Part shown: positions 33,667 to 42,003 of the stretch, piece by piece | Layout: each line of letters opens with the position of its first letter | Position numbering within the stretch: the first letter of the stretch is position 1 | Assembly: GCF_030123065.1 (NCBI RefSeq) | Contig: NZ_CP126093.1 | Span: 4,842,001 to 4,906,000, forward strand | DNA from: Neobacillus sp. DY30 | GTDB taxonomy: Bacteria; Bacillota; Bacilli; Bacillales; Cytobacillaceae | Reading direction: 5' to 3' | DNA length: 64,000 bases | Position numbers and translations under genes: made by a program | Notes under the pieces: generated by a model | Told to the model about the DNA's origin: nothing | Database searches by the model: none | Seen by the model: the letters and a program-made list of their open reading frames with translations, nothing else

Positions 33667-33691
33667 TTTAATGATTAAACGCTTTTAAGCG
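33667..33691. promoter_or_regulatory. Shared palindromic motif upstream of aroA (copy 1)
   Basis: TTTAATGATTAAACGC followed by TTTTAAGCG. It contains the near-palindrome ATTAAACGCTTTTAAG and matches the motif at 53230-53254 at 21 of 25 positions. It lies just upstream of the aroA -35 box, its palindrome centred near -58. Confidence 0.5.
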
Positions 33692-33746
33692 CTAAAGTAA
33701 ATCATATTATAATAAATCATTGTATGCTTGATAGGAAAAAAAAGTA

Positions 33747-34079
33747 CTATAAATTTTCATTAGTTGCAGAGTTTAAAGATTTGTTTGTAATCTTCCAATG
33801 AGAAGCATTCCAAACTGGTTCACCTTCCTTAATCAATAGTGCCTGAGGAGATTCATGTTTAATCTCGAATTTCTCAGCAATTTCATTTGATAAAGGACGT
33901 GCATCTTGCACTGCTAGATAATATGTTGGTATACTTTGATCCCCATCTGAATATTTTTCATACTCTTGATAAGCTGCATGACTAATCGGACAAGTTAGAC
34001 TATGTTTTAAGATAAAAAATTTGTCCTCTTGCTTTAATAACTCTTCAAATTGTTCTAATGTATCAATTTTTTTCAACAT
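33747..34079 (-). CDS. ytxJ: YtxJ, bacillithiol-system redox protein
   Basis: This 110-residue thioredoxin-fold protein has a single active cysteine in KHSLTCPISHAA, the monothiol motif TCPIS of YtxJ (BrxC). BrxC acts with bacillithiol to remove mixed disulfides. It is the last gene of the ytxGHJ stress group, separated from ytxH by 91 bases that hold a hairpin. The ribosome site TTGGAGGAAACAAT is strong. Confidence 0.93.
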   Translation of the reverse strand: MLKKIDTLEQFEELLKQEDKFFILKHSLTCPISHAAYQEYEKYSDGDQSIPTYYLAVQDARPLSNEIAEKFEIKHESPQALLIKEGEPVWNASHWKITNKSLNSATNENL

Positions 34080-34099
34080 ATTGTTTCCTCCAATATAAT

Positions 34100-34133
34100 A
34101 AACGGTGAAGTCATTCTATCACTTCACCGTTTT
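34100..34133. terminator. Hairpin between ytxH and ytxJ
   Basis: AACGGTGAAGT/ACTTCACCGTT, 11 base pairs with a nine-base loop. The following minus-strand sequence TTATTATATTGG is only moderately T-rich, so partial read-through from ytxH to ytxJ is likely. Confidence 0.6.
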
Positions 34134-34170
34134 TGATACAAATAATTGAATTATTTATTTATACATTCTC

Positions 34171-34539
34171 TCAATGTGTTACTTTATTTTCTTCCTCATC
34201 AAAGGCTTTTTTTGCTTCTTCTAACTTTTTCCTTATTGAAAGCTCATCAGCAGAATCTTCACTAGCTGCTTTTGGCACACCACCGATAGGAATATAATTA
34301 TCTTCCTCAACATCCACTGGTGCCTTTGTCTTATTCATAAGTTGGACCGTTTTTTCCTTTATTGCACCCGCTTGGTTGTTAAGTGTACTTCGAAGCTCTC
34401 TCCCGGTTTTAGGGGCTAAGAAAATGGCTGCCGCTGCACCTACTAGACCGCCAACAAGCGCCCCTAACAAAAAACTGCTGGATGAGTCTTCACTTTTATT
34501 TTGGTTTGTTTCTCGTAATTCATAATCTTTACTGCTCAT
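34171..34539 (-). CDS. ytxH: General stress protein YtxH
   Basis: The 122-residue YtxH-family protein has a soluble N-terminus, a Gly/Ala-rich membrane-like helix (SSFLLGALVGGLVGAAAAIFLAPKTGRELR, 22-51; the APKSG/APKTG motif is typical) and a charged helical tail. Function is unknown; it belongs to the sigma-B/sigma-H stress group in B. subtilis. It follows ytxG by 27 bases. Confidence 0.92.
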   Translation of the reverse strand: MSSKDYELRETNQNKSEDSSSSFLLGALVGGLVGAAAAIFLAPKTGRELRSTLNNQAGAIKEKTVQLMNKTKAPVDVEEDNYIPIGGVPKAASEDSADELSIRKKLEEAKKAFDEEENKVTH

Positions 34540-34566
34540 AACCGGATCCTCCCTTATACAAAAAAT

Positions 34567-35028
34567 TTAATGCGACCTAACTCTCTTAATCTCCACAACA
34601 TGACTTTCTTTTTTTTCCTGCCTTTTAGCATTCCATTTATCTTTTAATTCAAGGAAAACGTTACCCCATTGGACTATTTGAGAAATTTTTTCTTTATTTT
34701 CTTCTACTTGAATATCAAAAGATTCAGTTAGCGATTTTAATGTGCCATTGAATTTATTCACCGTTGTCCCGACATTTTTTACAGCAGACACAACACTATT
34801 TAAATTCTCAGATTTCTCCTGAATATCTTCTGCTAGTGCATTGGTTTTCTGTAAGAGTTCAGTCGTTTCTTTGGTCACTCCATCCAGTTGTTTTTCTAAT
34901 CCTGTTAATGTGTTGGATACGCTTGAAAGAGTGGTTTGAAGTGAGTTAAGCGTTTTTGCTAAATAGATGACTAGCACTAAAAATGCAATCGCAATTAAAG
35001 CGACACTTAAGTACAAAATAATTTCCAT
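34567..35028 (-). CDS. ytxG: DUF948 protein YtxG
   Basis: This 153-residue protein has an N-terminal membrane helix (IILYLSVALIAIAFLVLVIYLA) and a long coiled-coil-like segment (TLNSLQTTLSSVSNTLTGLEKQLDGVTKETTELLQKTNALAEDIQEKSENLNSVVSAVKN) typical of DUF948. It is first in ytxGHJ. Sigma-H- and sigma-B-type promoters lie upstream, matching the known dual control in B. subtilis. The ribosome site is CGGAGGTAAAAACAT. Confidence 0.92.
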   Translation of the reverse strand: MEIILYLSVALIAIAFLVLVIYLAKTLNSLQTTLSSVSNTLTGLEKQLDGVTKETTELLQKTNALAEDIQEKSENLNSVVSAVKNVGTTVNKFNGTLKSLTESFDIQVEENKEKISQIVQWGNVFLELKDKWNAKRQEKKESHVVEIKRVRSH

Positions 35029-35060
35029 ATGTTTTTACCTCCGCTTTTATACCTTATGTA

Positions 35061-35085
35061 TTACCTATCTGAGGCTGTGTTAAAC
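35061..35085 (-). promoter_or_regulatory. Sigma-B-type promoter of ytxG
   Basis: On the minus strand GTTTAA (35080-35085) and AGGTAA (35061-35066, 4 of 6 to GGGTAT) with a 13-base spacer. Confidence 0.6.
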
Positions 35086-35106
35086 CTAAATAAGTATCTC
35101 TTACTA

Positions 35107-35134
35107 CTTCAATATGATTGTCTCATTTTCCTGC
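35107..35134 (-). promoter_or_regulatory. Sigma-H-type promoter of ytxG
   Basis: On the minus strand GCAGGAAAA (consensus RNAGGAWWW) and ATTGAAG (consensus RNNGAAT, one mismatch) with a 12-base spacer. Confidence 0.65.
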
Positions 35135-35236
35135 AGTAGATTACAATACGTTTAACTATTATCTTGATTATTTCTCACTTTTTAATGGAATCGGTTACAA
35201 TAGAGAATGTATTACATTTTTGTTGGAGGGATAAAC

Positions 35237-36352
35237 ATGAAGGATCCACGCATTGAAAAACTAGCAAAAAATTTAATCAACTACTCGGTAGAACTGCAAA
35301 AAGGTGAAAAGGTATTAATTGAAAACTTTGGTCTGCAGCGCGAGCTTGTTACAGCACTTGTTAAGGAAGCTTACTTAGCTGGTGGATATCCATTTGTCCT
35401 TTTAAAGGATCAACAAGTAGATCGTGCGTTATTACTAGGTGCTCAGGAAGAACAATTCAATATGATAGCTGATTTTGAAGCAAATGTTATGAGCAAAATG
35501 GATGCATACATAGGACTGCGCTCCGGTGATAACATCAACGAGCAGGCGGATGTTCCAGACGATAAGATGAAAATTCATGGAAATACGATTGGTAAAAAGG
35601 TGCATCGCGATATTCGCGTACCTAAAACAAAATGGGTTGTCCTCCGTTACCCTACATCAAACATGGCTCAGCTGGCAAAAATGAGCACAGAGGCATTCGA
35701 AGATTTCTATTTCGATGTTTGTAATTTGGATTATGGAAAAATGGATAAAGCTATGGACAGCCTTGTAGAATTGATGAACCGGACAGATAAAGTTCGTATC
35801 ACAGGACCTGGAACAGACCTTACCTTCTCTATAAAAGATATCCCTGCAATAAAGTGTGCAGGTCACGCAAATATTCCTGATGGAGAGGTATATAGTGCCC
35901 CTGTACGTGATTCAGTCAACGGAGTGATTACGTATAATACCCCTTCTCCCTACCATGGTTTTACTTTTGAAAATGTAAAGCTTACATTTAAAGACGGGAA
36001 AATCGTTGAGGCAGTTGCCAATGATACGGAGAGAATCAATAAAATATTTGATACCGATGAAGGAGCACGCTATGTGGGAGAATTTGCTATCGGCGTAAAC
36101 CCATACATCTTAAACCCAATGCAGGATATCTTATTTGATGAGAAAATCGCAGGCAGCTTCCACTTTACACCAGGTCAATGCTATGATGAAGCCTTTAACG
36201 GAAACCATTCAAATATTCATTGGGATATGGTTAACATTCAGCGTCCAGAATATGGCGGCGGTGAAATCTACTTTGATGATGTGTTAATCCGTAAAGACGG
36301 TCTTTTCGTTATTCCTGAACTAGAAGGACTTAACCCGGAGAACTTAAAATAG
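35237..36352 (+). CDS. ampS: M29 family aminopeptidase
   Basis: This 371-residue metallo-aminopeptidase is of the AmpS/AmpT (M29) family. The ATG at 35237 (MKDPRIEKLAKNLINYS) has TTGGAGGGATAAAC upstream; the frame starts ten codons earlier without support. Metal-site residues are in NIPDGEVYSAP (Glu), VGEFAIGVN (Glu), and FTPGQCYDEAFNGNHSNIHWDMV (His, His, Asp). It releases N-terminal amino acids in the cytoplasm. The family-B repeat starts at its stop codon. Confidence 0.94.
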   Translation: MKDPRIEKLAKNLINYSVELQKGEKVLIENFGLQRELVTALVKEAYLAGGYPFVLLKDQQVDRALLLGAQEEQFNMIADFEANVMSKMDAYIGLRSGDNINEQADVPDDKMKIHGNTIGKKVHRDIRVPKTKWVVLRYPTSNMAQLAKMSTEAFEDFYFDVCNLDYGKMDKAMDSLVELMNRTDKVRITGPGTDLTFSIKDIPAIKCAGHANIPDGEVYSAPVRDSVNGVITYNTPSPYHGFTFENVKLTFKDGKIVEAVANDTERINKIFDTDEGARYVGEFAIGVNPYILNPMQDILFDEKIAGSFHFTPGQCYDEAFNGNHSNIHWDMVNIQRPEYGGGEIYFDDVLIRKDGLFVIPELEGLNPENLK

Positions 36353-36526
36353 AAAAGCGGAAGCGCCTTCGGAACAAGCACAGCTTGTTCCTGCGAGGAT
36401 TAATCTAAGGAGCTTTCCTTAGTGCCCAGGGGCGACAGGCATAAGACGAGCCGAAAAGAAGGTTGTTCTTTACCTTCTTGTCGGCTTGGCTTATGACCCC
36501 GAGCCCCTAGGCGCTGGAGCTAGACA
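36352..36526 (+). repeat. Repeat family B, full copy 1
   Basis: A 175-base element from GAAAAGCGGAAGCGCCTT to GGCGCTGGAGCTAGACAA. It can fold into one long imperfect hairpin: AGCGCC/GGCGCT, GGGGC/GCCCC, CATAAG/CTTATG and AGAAGGT/ACCTTCT are nested in order. Relative to copy 2 it has an extra module near 36368-36428 with its own hairpin (GGAACAAGC/GCTTGTTCC). The first base overlaps the ampS stop codon. Confidence 0.85.
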
Positions 36527-36560
36527 AAAAAAAAAGGATGTCAGCTGGACTGACATCCTT
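36522..36560 (-). terminator. murC terminator
   Basis: Eleven-base-pair stem AAGGATGTCAG/CTGACATCCTT followed on the minus strand by a run of ten or more T residues that abuts the family-B repeat. Confidence 0.9.
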
Positions 36561-36567
36561 TCTTTTT

Positions 36568-37869
36568 TTATAGGGTTAGCTGGTTTTCATACAATTCTTG
36601 GAATTTTTGAATATCTCCTGCACCCATAAAAATAATAACGCTATTTTTATGTTTCTCTAGCAGAGATGTATTTTCTTCCAATAAAATTTCTGCACCTTCA
36701 ATTTTTGTTTGAAGATCTTTTATCGTCAGCTTTCCATGATTTTCTCTGGCAGAGCCGAAAATTTCACACAAGTACGTTTTATCTGCAAGTCTTAAGCTTT
36801 TTGCAAAATCCTCAAGAAAAGCCTGCGTTCTCGAAAACGTATGGGGCTGAAACACGGCTACAATTTCTCGATCAGGGTATTTTTGATTGGCTGCATCGAT
36901 AGTTGCTTTAATTTCTGTAGGATGATGGGCATAATCATCAATCAAAATTTGTGACCCAATTCTTTTTTCCGAAAATCTCCTTTTTACACCTTGGAAGGTG
37001 TCCAATTGTTGTTTAACAATCGAAACATCAATTTCTTCATAGTGGCATACCCCAATAACAGCAAGCGCATTTAACACACTATGCTCACCGAATGTAGGAA
37101 TTGTAAAGGTATCATAAAATGTATTACGAATAAAAACATCAAATGTTGTACCAGTAGTACTTTTTACAATATTTTTGGCTTGGTAGTCATTTTCCTCACC
37201 AAAACCATAAAACAATACAGGGACTTTTGCCTGGATTTTTTGAAGTTGCTCATCATCCCCGTACGCGAATATCCCCTTCTTAACTTGGACGGCCATTTCT
37301 TGAAATGCTGAAAAAACATCATCAATATTGGCAAAGTAATCCGGGTGATCAAAATCTATATTTGTCATGATCGCATAGTCAGGAAAATAAGACAAAAAGT
37401 GTCTTCTGTATTCACATGCTTCAAAAACAAAATACTTCGAGCCTTCTTCGCCATTACCTGTACCGTCACCTATCAAGAACGAAGTCGGCTTTGCCCCTTT
37501 TATTACATGGGCAAGCAGTCCTGTTGTGGACGTTTTACCGTGTGCACCGGTTACGGCCACACTTGTAAAATTTTGCATAAAATCGCCTAAAAATCGATGG
37601 TAACGAATAATCGGCAGCCCGAGCTTCATAGCCTCTTGAATTTCCTCATGGGTATCAGGAAATGCATTTCCAGCAATAATAGTCATCCCCGGTTTGATGT
37701 TTTCTTTTTGAAAGGGGAGAATCTTTATTCCTGATTTTTCAAGGGCCAGTTGAGTAAAAAAGTGCTTTTCGACATCGGAGCCTTGTACATCGAAATTCAT
37801 ATCATGGAGAACTTGCGCTAATGCACTCATTCCTGACCCCTTTATACCTACAAAATGGTAAATAGTCAT
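36568..37869 (-). CDS. murC: UDP-N-acetylmuramate--L-alanine ligase
   Basis: MurC adds L-alanine to UDP-MurNAc, the first amino acid of the peptidoglycan stem. The ATG at 37869 (MTIYHFVGIKGSGMSALA) has GGAGG seven bases upstream; an earlier in-frame ATG at 37884 lies before that site. Mur ligase motifs: IKGSGMS, the ATP loop TGAHGKTSTTGLLA, FEACEYRRHFL, and IDDYAHHPTEIKATI. 433 residues is normal. In B. subtilis murC is also in this neighbourhood. Confidence 0.98.
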   Translation of the reverse strand: MTIYHFVGIKGSGMSALAQVLHDMNFDVQGSDVEKHFFTQLALEKSGIKILPFQKENIKPGMTIIAGNAFPDTHEEIQEAMKLGLPIIRYHRFLGDFMQNFTSVAVTGAHGKTSTTGLLAHVIKGAKPTSFLIGDGTGNGEEGSKYFVFEACEYRRHFLSYFPDYAIMTNIDFDHPDYFANIDDVFSAFQEMAVQVKKGIFAYGDDEQLQKIQAKVPVLFYGFGEENDYQAKNIVKSTTGTTFDVFIRNTFYDTFTIPTFGEHSVLNALAVIGVCHYEEIDVSIVKQQLDTFQGVKRRFSEKRIGSQILIDDYAHHPTEIKATIDAANQKYPDREIVAVFQPHTFSRTQAFLEDFAKSLRLADKTYLCEIFGSARENHGKLTIKDLQTKIEGAEILLEENTSLLEKHKNSVIIFMGAGDIQKFQELYENQLTL

Positions 37870-38218
37870 ATAAAGAACCTCCAACCAACGTCTATCTGTA
37901 AAACAGTATATGACATCTATCTTGAAATGCTAATTTTTAAAGCGAAAAGCGTAAGCGCCTTGCACAGGGGCGACAGGCATAAGACAAGCCGGCATGAAGG
38001 TTGCTCTTTAACCTTCTTGACGGATTGGCTTATGACCCCGAGCCCCTAGGCGCTGCAGCTAGACAATACTAAAACGCACTGTCGCTTTAGCTTGGTAACG
38101 AACAAAAGTTTAAAAGTGATTCACATTTAAGTATTATATCATTGTTCATCAATAAAAACTATTTGATACTTCATTAACACTATATTTTTTGTTTTTTCTT
38201 AACAAAGAATACCTTGGA
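37870..38218. other. Intergenic region between murC and sftA
   Basis: This 349-base gap contains a full family-B repeat (37944-38066). Apart from that it is A/T-rich sequence with no credible gene. Confidence 0.6.
37944..38066 (+). repeat. Repeat family B, full copy 2
   Basis: A 123-base element from GAAAAGCGTAAGCGCCTT to GGCGCTGCAGCTAGACAA, in the same orientation as copy 1. It shares the central segment GGGGCGACAGGCATAAGAC through GGCTTATGACCCCGAGCCCC and lacks the extra left module of copy 1. Confidence 0.85.
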
Positions 38219-40681
38219 TTAGTTCATTGAACCAGTATCTTGCAAGGACTCCAAGTCTTCCAATGTAATCAAGACTTCGCGTGGCTTGCTGCCGTTAGCA
38301 CTGGTTATAAAACCATTCGATTCGAGCATATCCATTAATCTTGCTGCCCGGTTATAGCCGATTTTAAATCTCCTTTGTAAACTTGAGGTAGACGCCAGTC
38401 CTTGTTCGATAATAAATTCACATGCTTCGTAAAACAGCTCATCTTCGTCCTCTGTTACCTGTGTCTTTTTTAATAGTTCTTCTTGTTGAAACAAGTAATC
38501 TGGCTCACGTTGATTTCTCACGTGCTCGACCACAAGGTCAATTTCCTCATCAGAAACAAAAGTTCCTTGGAGACGGACCGGTTTTGAAGAGCCATTCTCT
38601 AAAAAGAGCATATCTCCCCGGCCAAGTAATTTTTCGGCACCACTTATATCTATAATGGTGCGGGAATCAACCTGTGAAGATACAGAAAAGGAAATCCGAG
38701 TTGGAATATTGGCTTTTATTAATCCAGTAATGACGTCGACTGATGGTCTTTGAGTTGCCACAATTAAATGAATTCCACATGCCCTTGCTTTTTGAGCAAT
38801 TCTGCAAATCGCTTCTTCGACATCTGCAGGTGACACCATCATTAAGTCCGCTAATTCATCAATAATAATCACAATAAAAGGAAGTTTATCAGAGTATTGT
38901 TTATGCTTGATAGCGAGCTCGTTAAAACGGTTTATGTCGCGAACACCGGAATGTGCAAATAACTCATATCGTCTTTCCATTTCCTCCACAGCCCATTTTA
39001 AGGAAGCGGTGGCTGCTTTTACATCCGTTATAACTGGACTAACTAAATGTGGAATTCGATTATAGGGTGCAAGTTCTACCATTTTAGGGTCAATCAATAA
39101 TAGCTTTAAATCTTCCGGACTTGCTTTAAATAATAAACTTACTAAGATTGTATTAATACAAACACTCTTACCAGATCCTGTTGCTCCCGCTATTAAACCA
39201 TGTGGCATTTTCTTTAAATCTGTAACAATCGGTTTTCCGGAAATATCTAGACCGAGTACCGCTGTCAATGGAGAAGCAGATTCACGAAATACTTGACTCT
39301 GTATAATTTCATTAATTAACACAGGACGTGATTTTTGGTTCGGTACCTCAATACCTATCGTATGTTTACCTGGTATAGGTGCTTCAATTCGTATATCTTT
39401 GGCAGCTAAACTTAGTTTAATATCATCACTAAGATTTGTAATTTTGTTTACTTTAACCCCGGGCTCAGGCTGTACTTCAAAACGAGTCACTGCTGGTCCT
39501 TGTGTAACATTGACAACACTCGCACCAACATTAAAATTCTGAAGTGTCTGGTTTAATAGTTCCTCTTGGTACAGCAGCCATTCTGTATCGTCTTCTACTA
39601 TAACAGGTGGTTTTAATAGGTTCATTTTTGGAAACTCATATAAACCTATTTCTGATTCTACTATCGATTCCTCCATTACGATGTGGCTGGCAGGTACTGA
39701 TTCAACTTTGAGCTCAGGTTGAACTGTTACCGGATTCTTAGCAAGCACTTCAACTTTTGGAAGGTCTTCGATAATCTCCAATGAGTCTTCAAGATTGTCC
39801 GGCTTTCTCTTTAATTCCGGAGTTTCCTCCTTAACCTTTTCTTTGTCATCAAGCAAAGATTTTCTTTTTCTTTCTTCCCACTTTACCTTATCCTGTTTCA
39901 GCATCATTACATTAAACGGAAGATGGGACCTTTTTCGAGTCGGTGCGCCGCTAGACTCATCCGTTTTTTCTACTGGCTTAGGATCATTTACTGGAAAGTC
40001 CTCATTATCCTTGATTTCTTCAAATGCAGCAACTGTCGGTTCAGTTACAGCAACTGCCAGCTCAGATACAGCAACTGCCGGCTCAGATGCAGCAACTGCC
40101 GGCTCAGATACAGCAACTGCCGGTTCGGATTCAGTAACTGCCGGTTCGGATTCAGCTAATTCCATTTCAGGCATAGGCGCTGGCTCTGATTCCTGAATAA
40201 TTGAAACTAATAACTTATTAGATTCATCCATTAAGAAACGGCTTAACTCATGCTCGACAATGCGATCTGAAGATTTATCAGGTCTTTTAAATCCATAAAT
40301 AGGTGAAGGAATTTCCGTCAGCTGGAATGGCTTTTTCTTAATTGGCGGTGAAATTTTGTTAGCTTCTGTCCTAGACCTTGAATCTGAGCTGCTAATTGTC
40401 GAACTTCTGATTTCTGATCCCTTTCCATCAGCCCCCTGCTCGAACTTCTTTGAACGAATGTTTTTTTTAGGTATGACAGTTGGAACCTCCGGCTGCACAT
40501 TTAACTGTTCTCGTTTTCCTTTAGGATACTGATAGGAGATTTTTGTATCCAGATGATAACTACCCTCATTTATTTTATGTGGCAGTGGTCTTTCCAGCGG
40601 CTTCTTATGTATTTCATATTCAGCATATTCATCCTGTTTGTCCTTTATAAACTTTTGAATAAAGTTTTGGATCCAACTCAA
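38219..40681 (-). CDS. sftA: DNA translocase SftA (FtsK/SpoIIIE family)
   Basis: SftA (YtpT) is the soluble FtsK-type motor that clears DNA from the septum in Bacillus. I favour a TTG start at 40681 giving M(L)SWIQNFIQKF, with AAAGAG eight bases upstream; an ATG at 40711 has no ribosome site. No membrane helices are present. The middle is low complexity with six seven-residue repeats (SEPAVAV type). The C-terminal motor has an alpha region, Walker A GATGSGKSVCIN, Walker B FIVIIIDELADLMM and a winged-helix gamma domain (STSSLQRRFKIGYNRAARLMDMLE) that reads DNA polarity sequences. About 820 residues. Confidence 0.93.
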   Translation of the reverse strand: MSWIQNFIQKFIKDKQDEYAEYEIHKKPLERPLPHKINEGSYHLDTKISYQYPKGKREQLNVQPEVPTVIPKKNIRSKKFEQGADGKGSEIRSSTISSSDSRSRTEANKISPPIKKKPFQLTEIPSPIYGFKRPDKSSDRIVEHELSRFLMDESNKLLVSIIQESEPAPMPEMELAESEPAVTESEPAVAVSEPAVAASEPAVAVSELAVAVTEPTVAAFEEIKDNEDFPVNDPKPVEKTDESSGAPTRKRSHLPFNVMMLKQDKVKWEERKRKSLLDDKEKVKEETPELKRKPDNLEDSLEIIEDLPKVEVLAKNPVTVQPELKVESVPASHIVMEESIVESEIGLYEFPKMNLLKPPVIVEDDTEWLLYQEELLNQTLQNFNVGASVVNVTQGPAVTRFEVQPEPGVKVNKITNLSDDIKLSLAAKDIRIEAPIPGKHTIGIEVPNQKSRPVLINEIIQSQVFRESASPLTAVLGLDISGKPIVTDLKKMPHGLIAGATGSGKSVCINTILVSLLFKASPEDLKLLLIDPKMVELAPYNRIPHLVSPVITDVKAATASLKWAVEEMERRYELFAHSGVRDINRFNELAIKHKQYSDKLPFIVIIIDELADLMMVSPADVEEAICRIAQKARACGIHLIVATQRPSVDVITGLIKANIPTRISFSVSSQVDSRTIIDISGAEKLLGRGDMLFLENGSSKPVRLQGTFVSDEEIDLVVEHVRNQREPDYLFQQEELLKKTQVTEDEDELFYEACEFIIEQGLASTSSLQRRFKIGYNRAARLMDMLESNGFITSANGSKPREVLITLEDLESLQDTGSMN
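40024..40158. repeat. 21-bp tandem repeat inside sftA
   Basis: About six copies of a 21-base unit (such as GGCTCAGATACAGCAACTGC plus C on the + strand) encode the heptad SEPAVAV and variants. It is in frame, so copy-number change would only alter linker length. Confidence 0.85.
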
Positions 40682-40774
40682 AACTATCACTCTTTCTACT
40701 ATTTCTATCACTCTATTTTAACAGGTATTATTATTTTTTCGACAAAAAATCTAAAGATAAGCAAAAAAGACCAC

Positions 40775-41593
40775 TTACCGTGATCCTTTGCCATCTTGAT
40801 TTCGCGTCTTACCTAAGATAAAAATTGGTTCTAATTCTCCGTCCTCATACAAAAATGATAACGCTGTTATTGGAACACGTCCATTAGCAAAGAAACTCAT
40901 TGCCATTTGTGCTAAAACATCATACCCCGTATTGTTTTGGATATCTGCAATAATTAAAACATCCTGATGTGGGACAGCAAGAACCATTGTCCCTGTAATT
41001 TTTTTCTGCATTTCATTTAAAAAGCCTTTGTTTAATATTCTGCTTGCATCATATCCGTCGTTTGAATTAAGAAAATAAAACGTATTACCTGCTACTTGAT
41101 CTACTTTCAAGGATGTCTTTAGAGACCTTACATTAAACAAGGCAATTTCTTTAATGCGGCTTGCCTGCCATCCCTCTTTTTCCATGATACGTGAATCAAT
41201 TAATCGGTAAGTTGTCCCCATGTCATACGCATAATAAATTTTTGTCTCTGCAGTGTGCTCCTCCGTTAAAAAAGCAACACCTTCTTCTGATTCGATAGGA
41301 AACGAAGTGGAACGAATAACCGGAAAAATCTTTTTCTCATGGTCAGTTAACTGGACGGTATCCGTCATAGCTCTTAGTCCCTCTTCTACATAATAAACCA
41401 CTTCATCAATTGCCTTTTCCTTCTCAGAATGCCACTTTGCAACAATACCACCTAGAGTGATAGTGATTCCTTTTCCAAGTGATTTATTCTCAATTCGTAA
41501 CTGATCCTTTTCACGATCATATGTGATTTTTCGATCATCCGCAGCTAAGCGTGCCTCTAATTCTTTTTTCATTTTAATGCTATCCATCTTCAT
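40775..41593 (-). CDS. ytpQ: DUF1444 protein YtpQ
   Basis: This 272-residue soluble protein of the DUF1444 family (YtpQ) has unknown function. Conserved-looking parts include LRIENKSLGKGITITLGGIVAKWH near the N-terminus and a C-terminal INTGYDVLAQMAMSFFANGRVPITALSF-like region. The ribosome site is TGGAGGGATACCA. It is downstream of ytpP in the same direction (77-base gap with a terminator between). The ytpP-ytpQ adjacency is conserved in bacilli. Confidence 0.88.
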   Translation of the reverse strand: MKMDSIKMKKELEARLAADDRKITYDREKDQLRIENKSLGKGITITLGGIVAKWHSEKEKAIDEVVYYVEEGLRAMTDTVQLTDHEKKIFPVIRSTSFPIESEEGVAFLTEEHTAETKIYYAYDMGTTYRLIDSRIMEKEGWQASRIKEIALFNVRSLKTSLKVDQVAGNTFYFLNSNDGYDASRILNKGFLNEMQKKITGTMVLAVPHQDVLIIADIQNNTGYDVLAQMAMSFFANGRVPITALSFLYEDGELEPIFILGKTRNQDGKGSR

Positions 41594-41629
41594 TGGTATC
41601 CCTCCAGACTACCCACCAATTGTACATTA

Positions 41630-41661
41630 AAAAATCCTCCATCTCAAAAAAGATGGAAGAT
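41630..41661 (-). terminator. ytpP terminator
   Basis: TCTTCCATCT/AGATGGAGGA on the minus strand (one mismatch) followed by TTTTTTAAT. Confidence 0.8.
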
Positions 41662-41670
41662 TGGACTGAA

Positions 41671-41985
41671 CTATTTTAGACCGTTAATAAATCCTTCGAT
41701 CTCCTCTTGTGTTTTCCGATCCTTACTTACAAAACGACCAAGCTCTTTCCCATTTCCAAAGGCAATAAAACTAGGAATACCGTAAACGTCTAATTGTTGG
41801 CATAACTCTATGAACTGATCCCTATCAACATGAATAAAGGTAAATTCACTGAACTTATCTTCTATCTCTGGGAGTATAGGCTCAATAATTCGACAATCCG
41901 GGCACCAGTCTGCAGAGAACATAAAAATAGTCTTTCCTCCATCACGGAGTTGCACAAACTGCTCCATAGACTCTAAGTTTTTCAA
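41671..41985 (-). CDS. ytpP: Thioredoxin-like protein YtpP
   Basis: This 104-residue single thioredoxin-fold domain has the active site FSADWCPDCRIIEP (CPDC) and the cis-proline region YGIPSFIAFGNGKEL. It is a probable disulfide oxidoreductase acting in the cytoplasm; the partner is unknown. CPDC differs from the CGPC of the housekeeping thioredoxin. It sits between a lipoprotein gene and ytpQ. Confidence 0.93.
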   Translation of the reverse strand: MKNLESMEQFVQLRDGGKTIFMFSADWCPDCRIIEPILPEIEDKFSEFTFIHVDRDQFIELCQQLDVYGIPSFIAFGNGKELGRFVSKDRKTQEEIEGFINGLK

Positions 41986-42003
41986 ATGTAATACCCTCTT
42001 TCC

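Noticed and set aside
39795..40196. Open frame of 133 codons antisense to sftA
   Set aside because: Arises from the 21-bp repeat and shadow of the sftA frame; no ribosome site.
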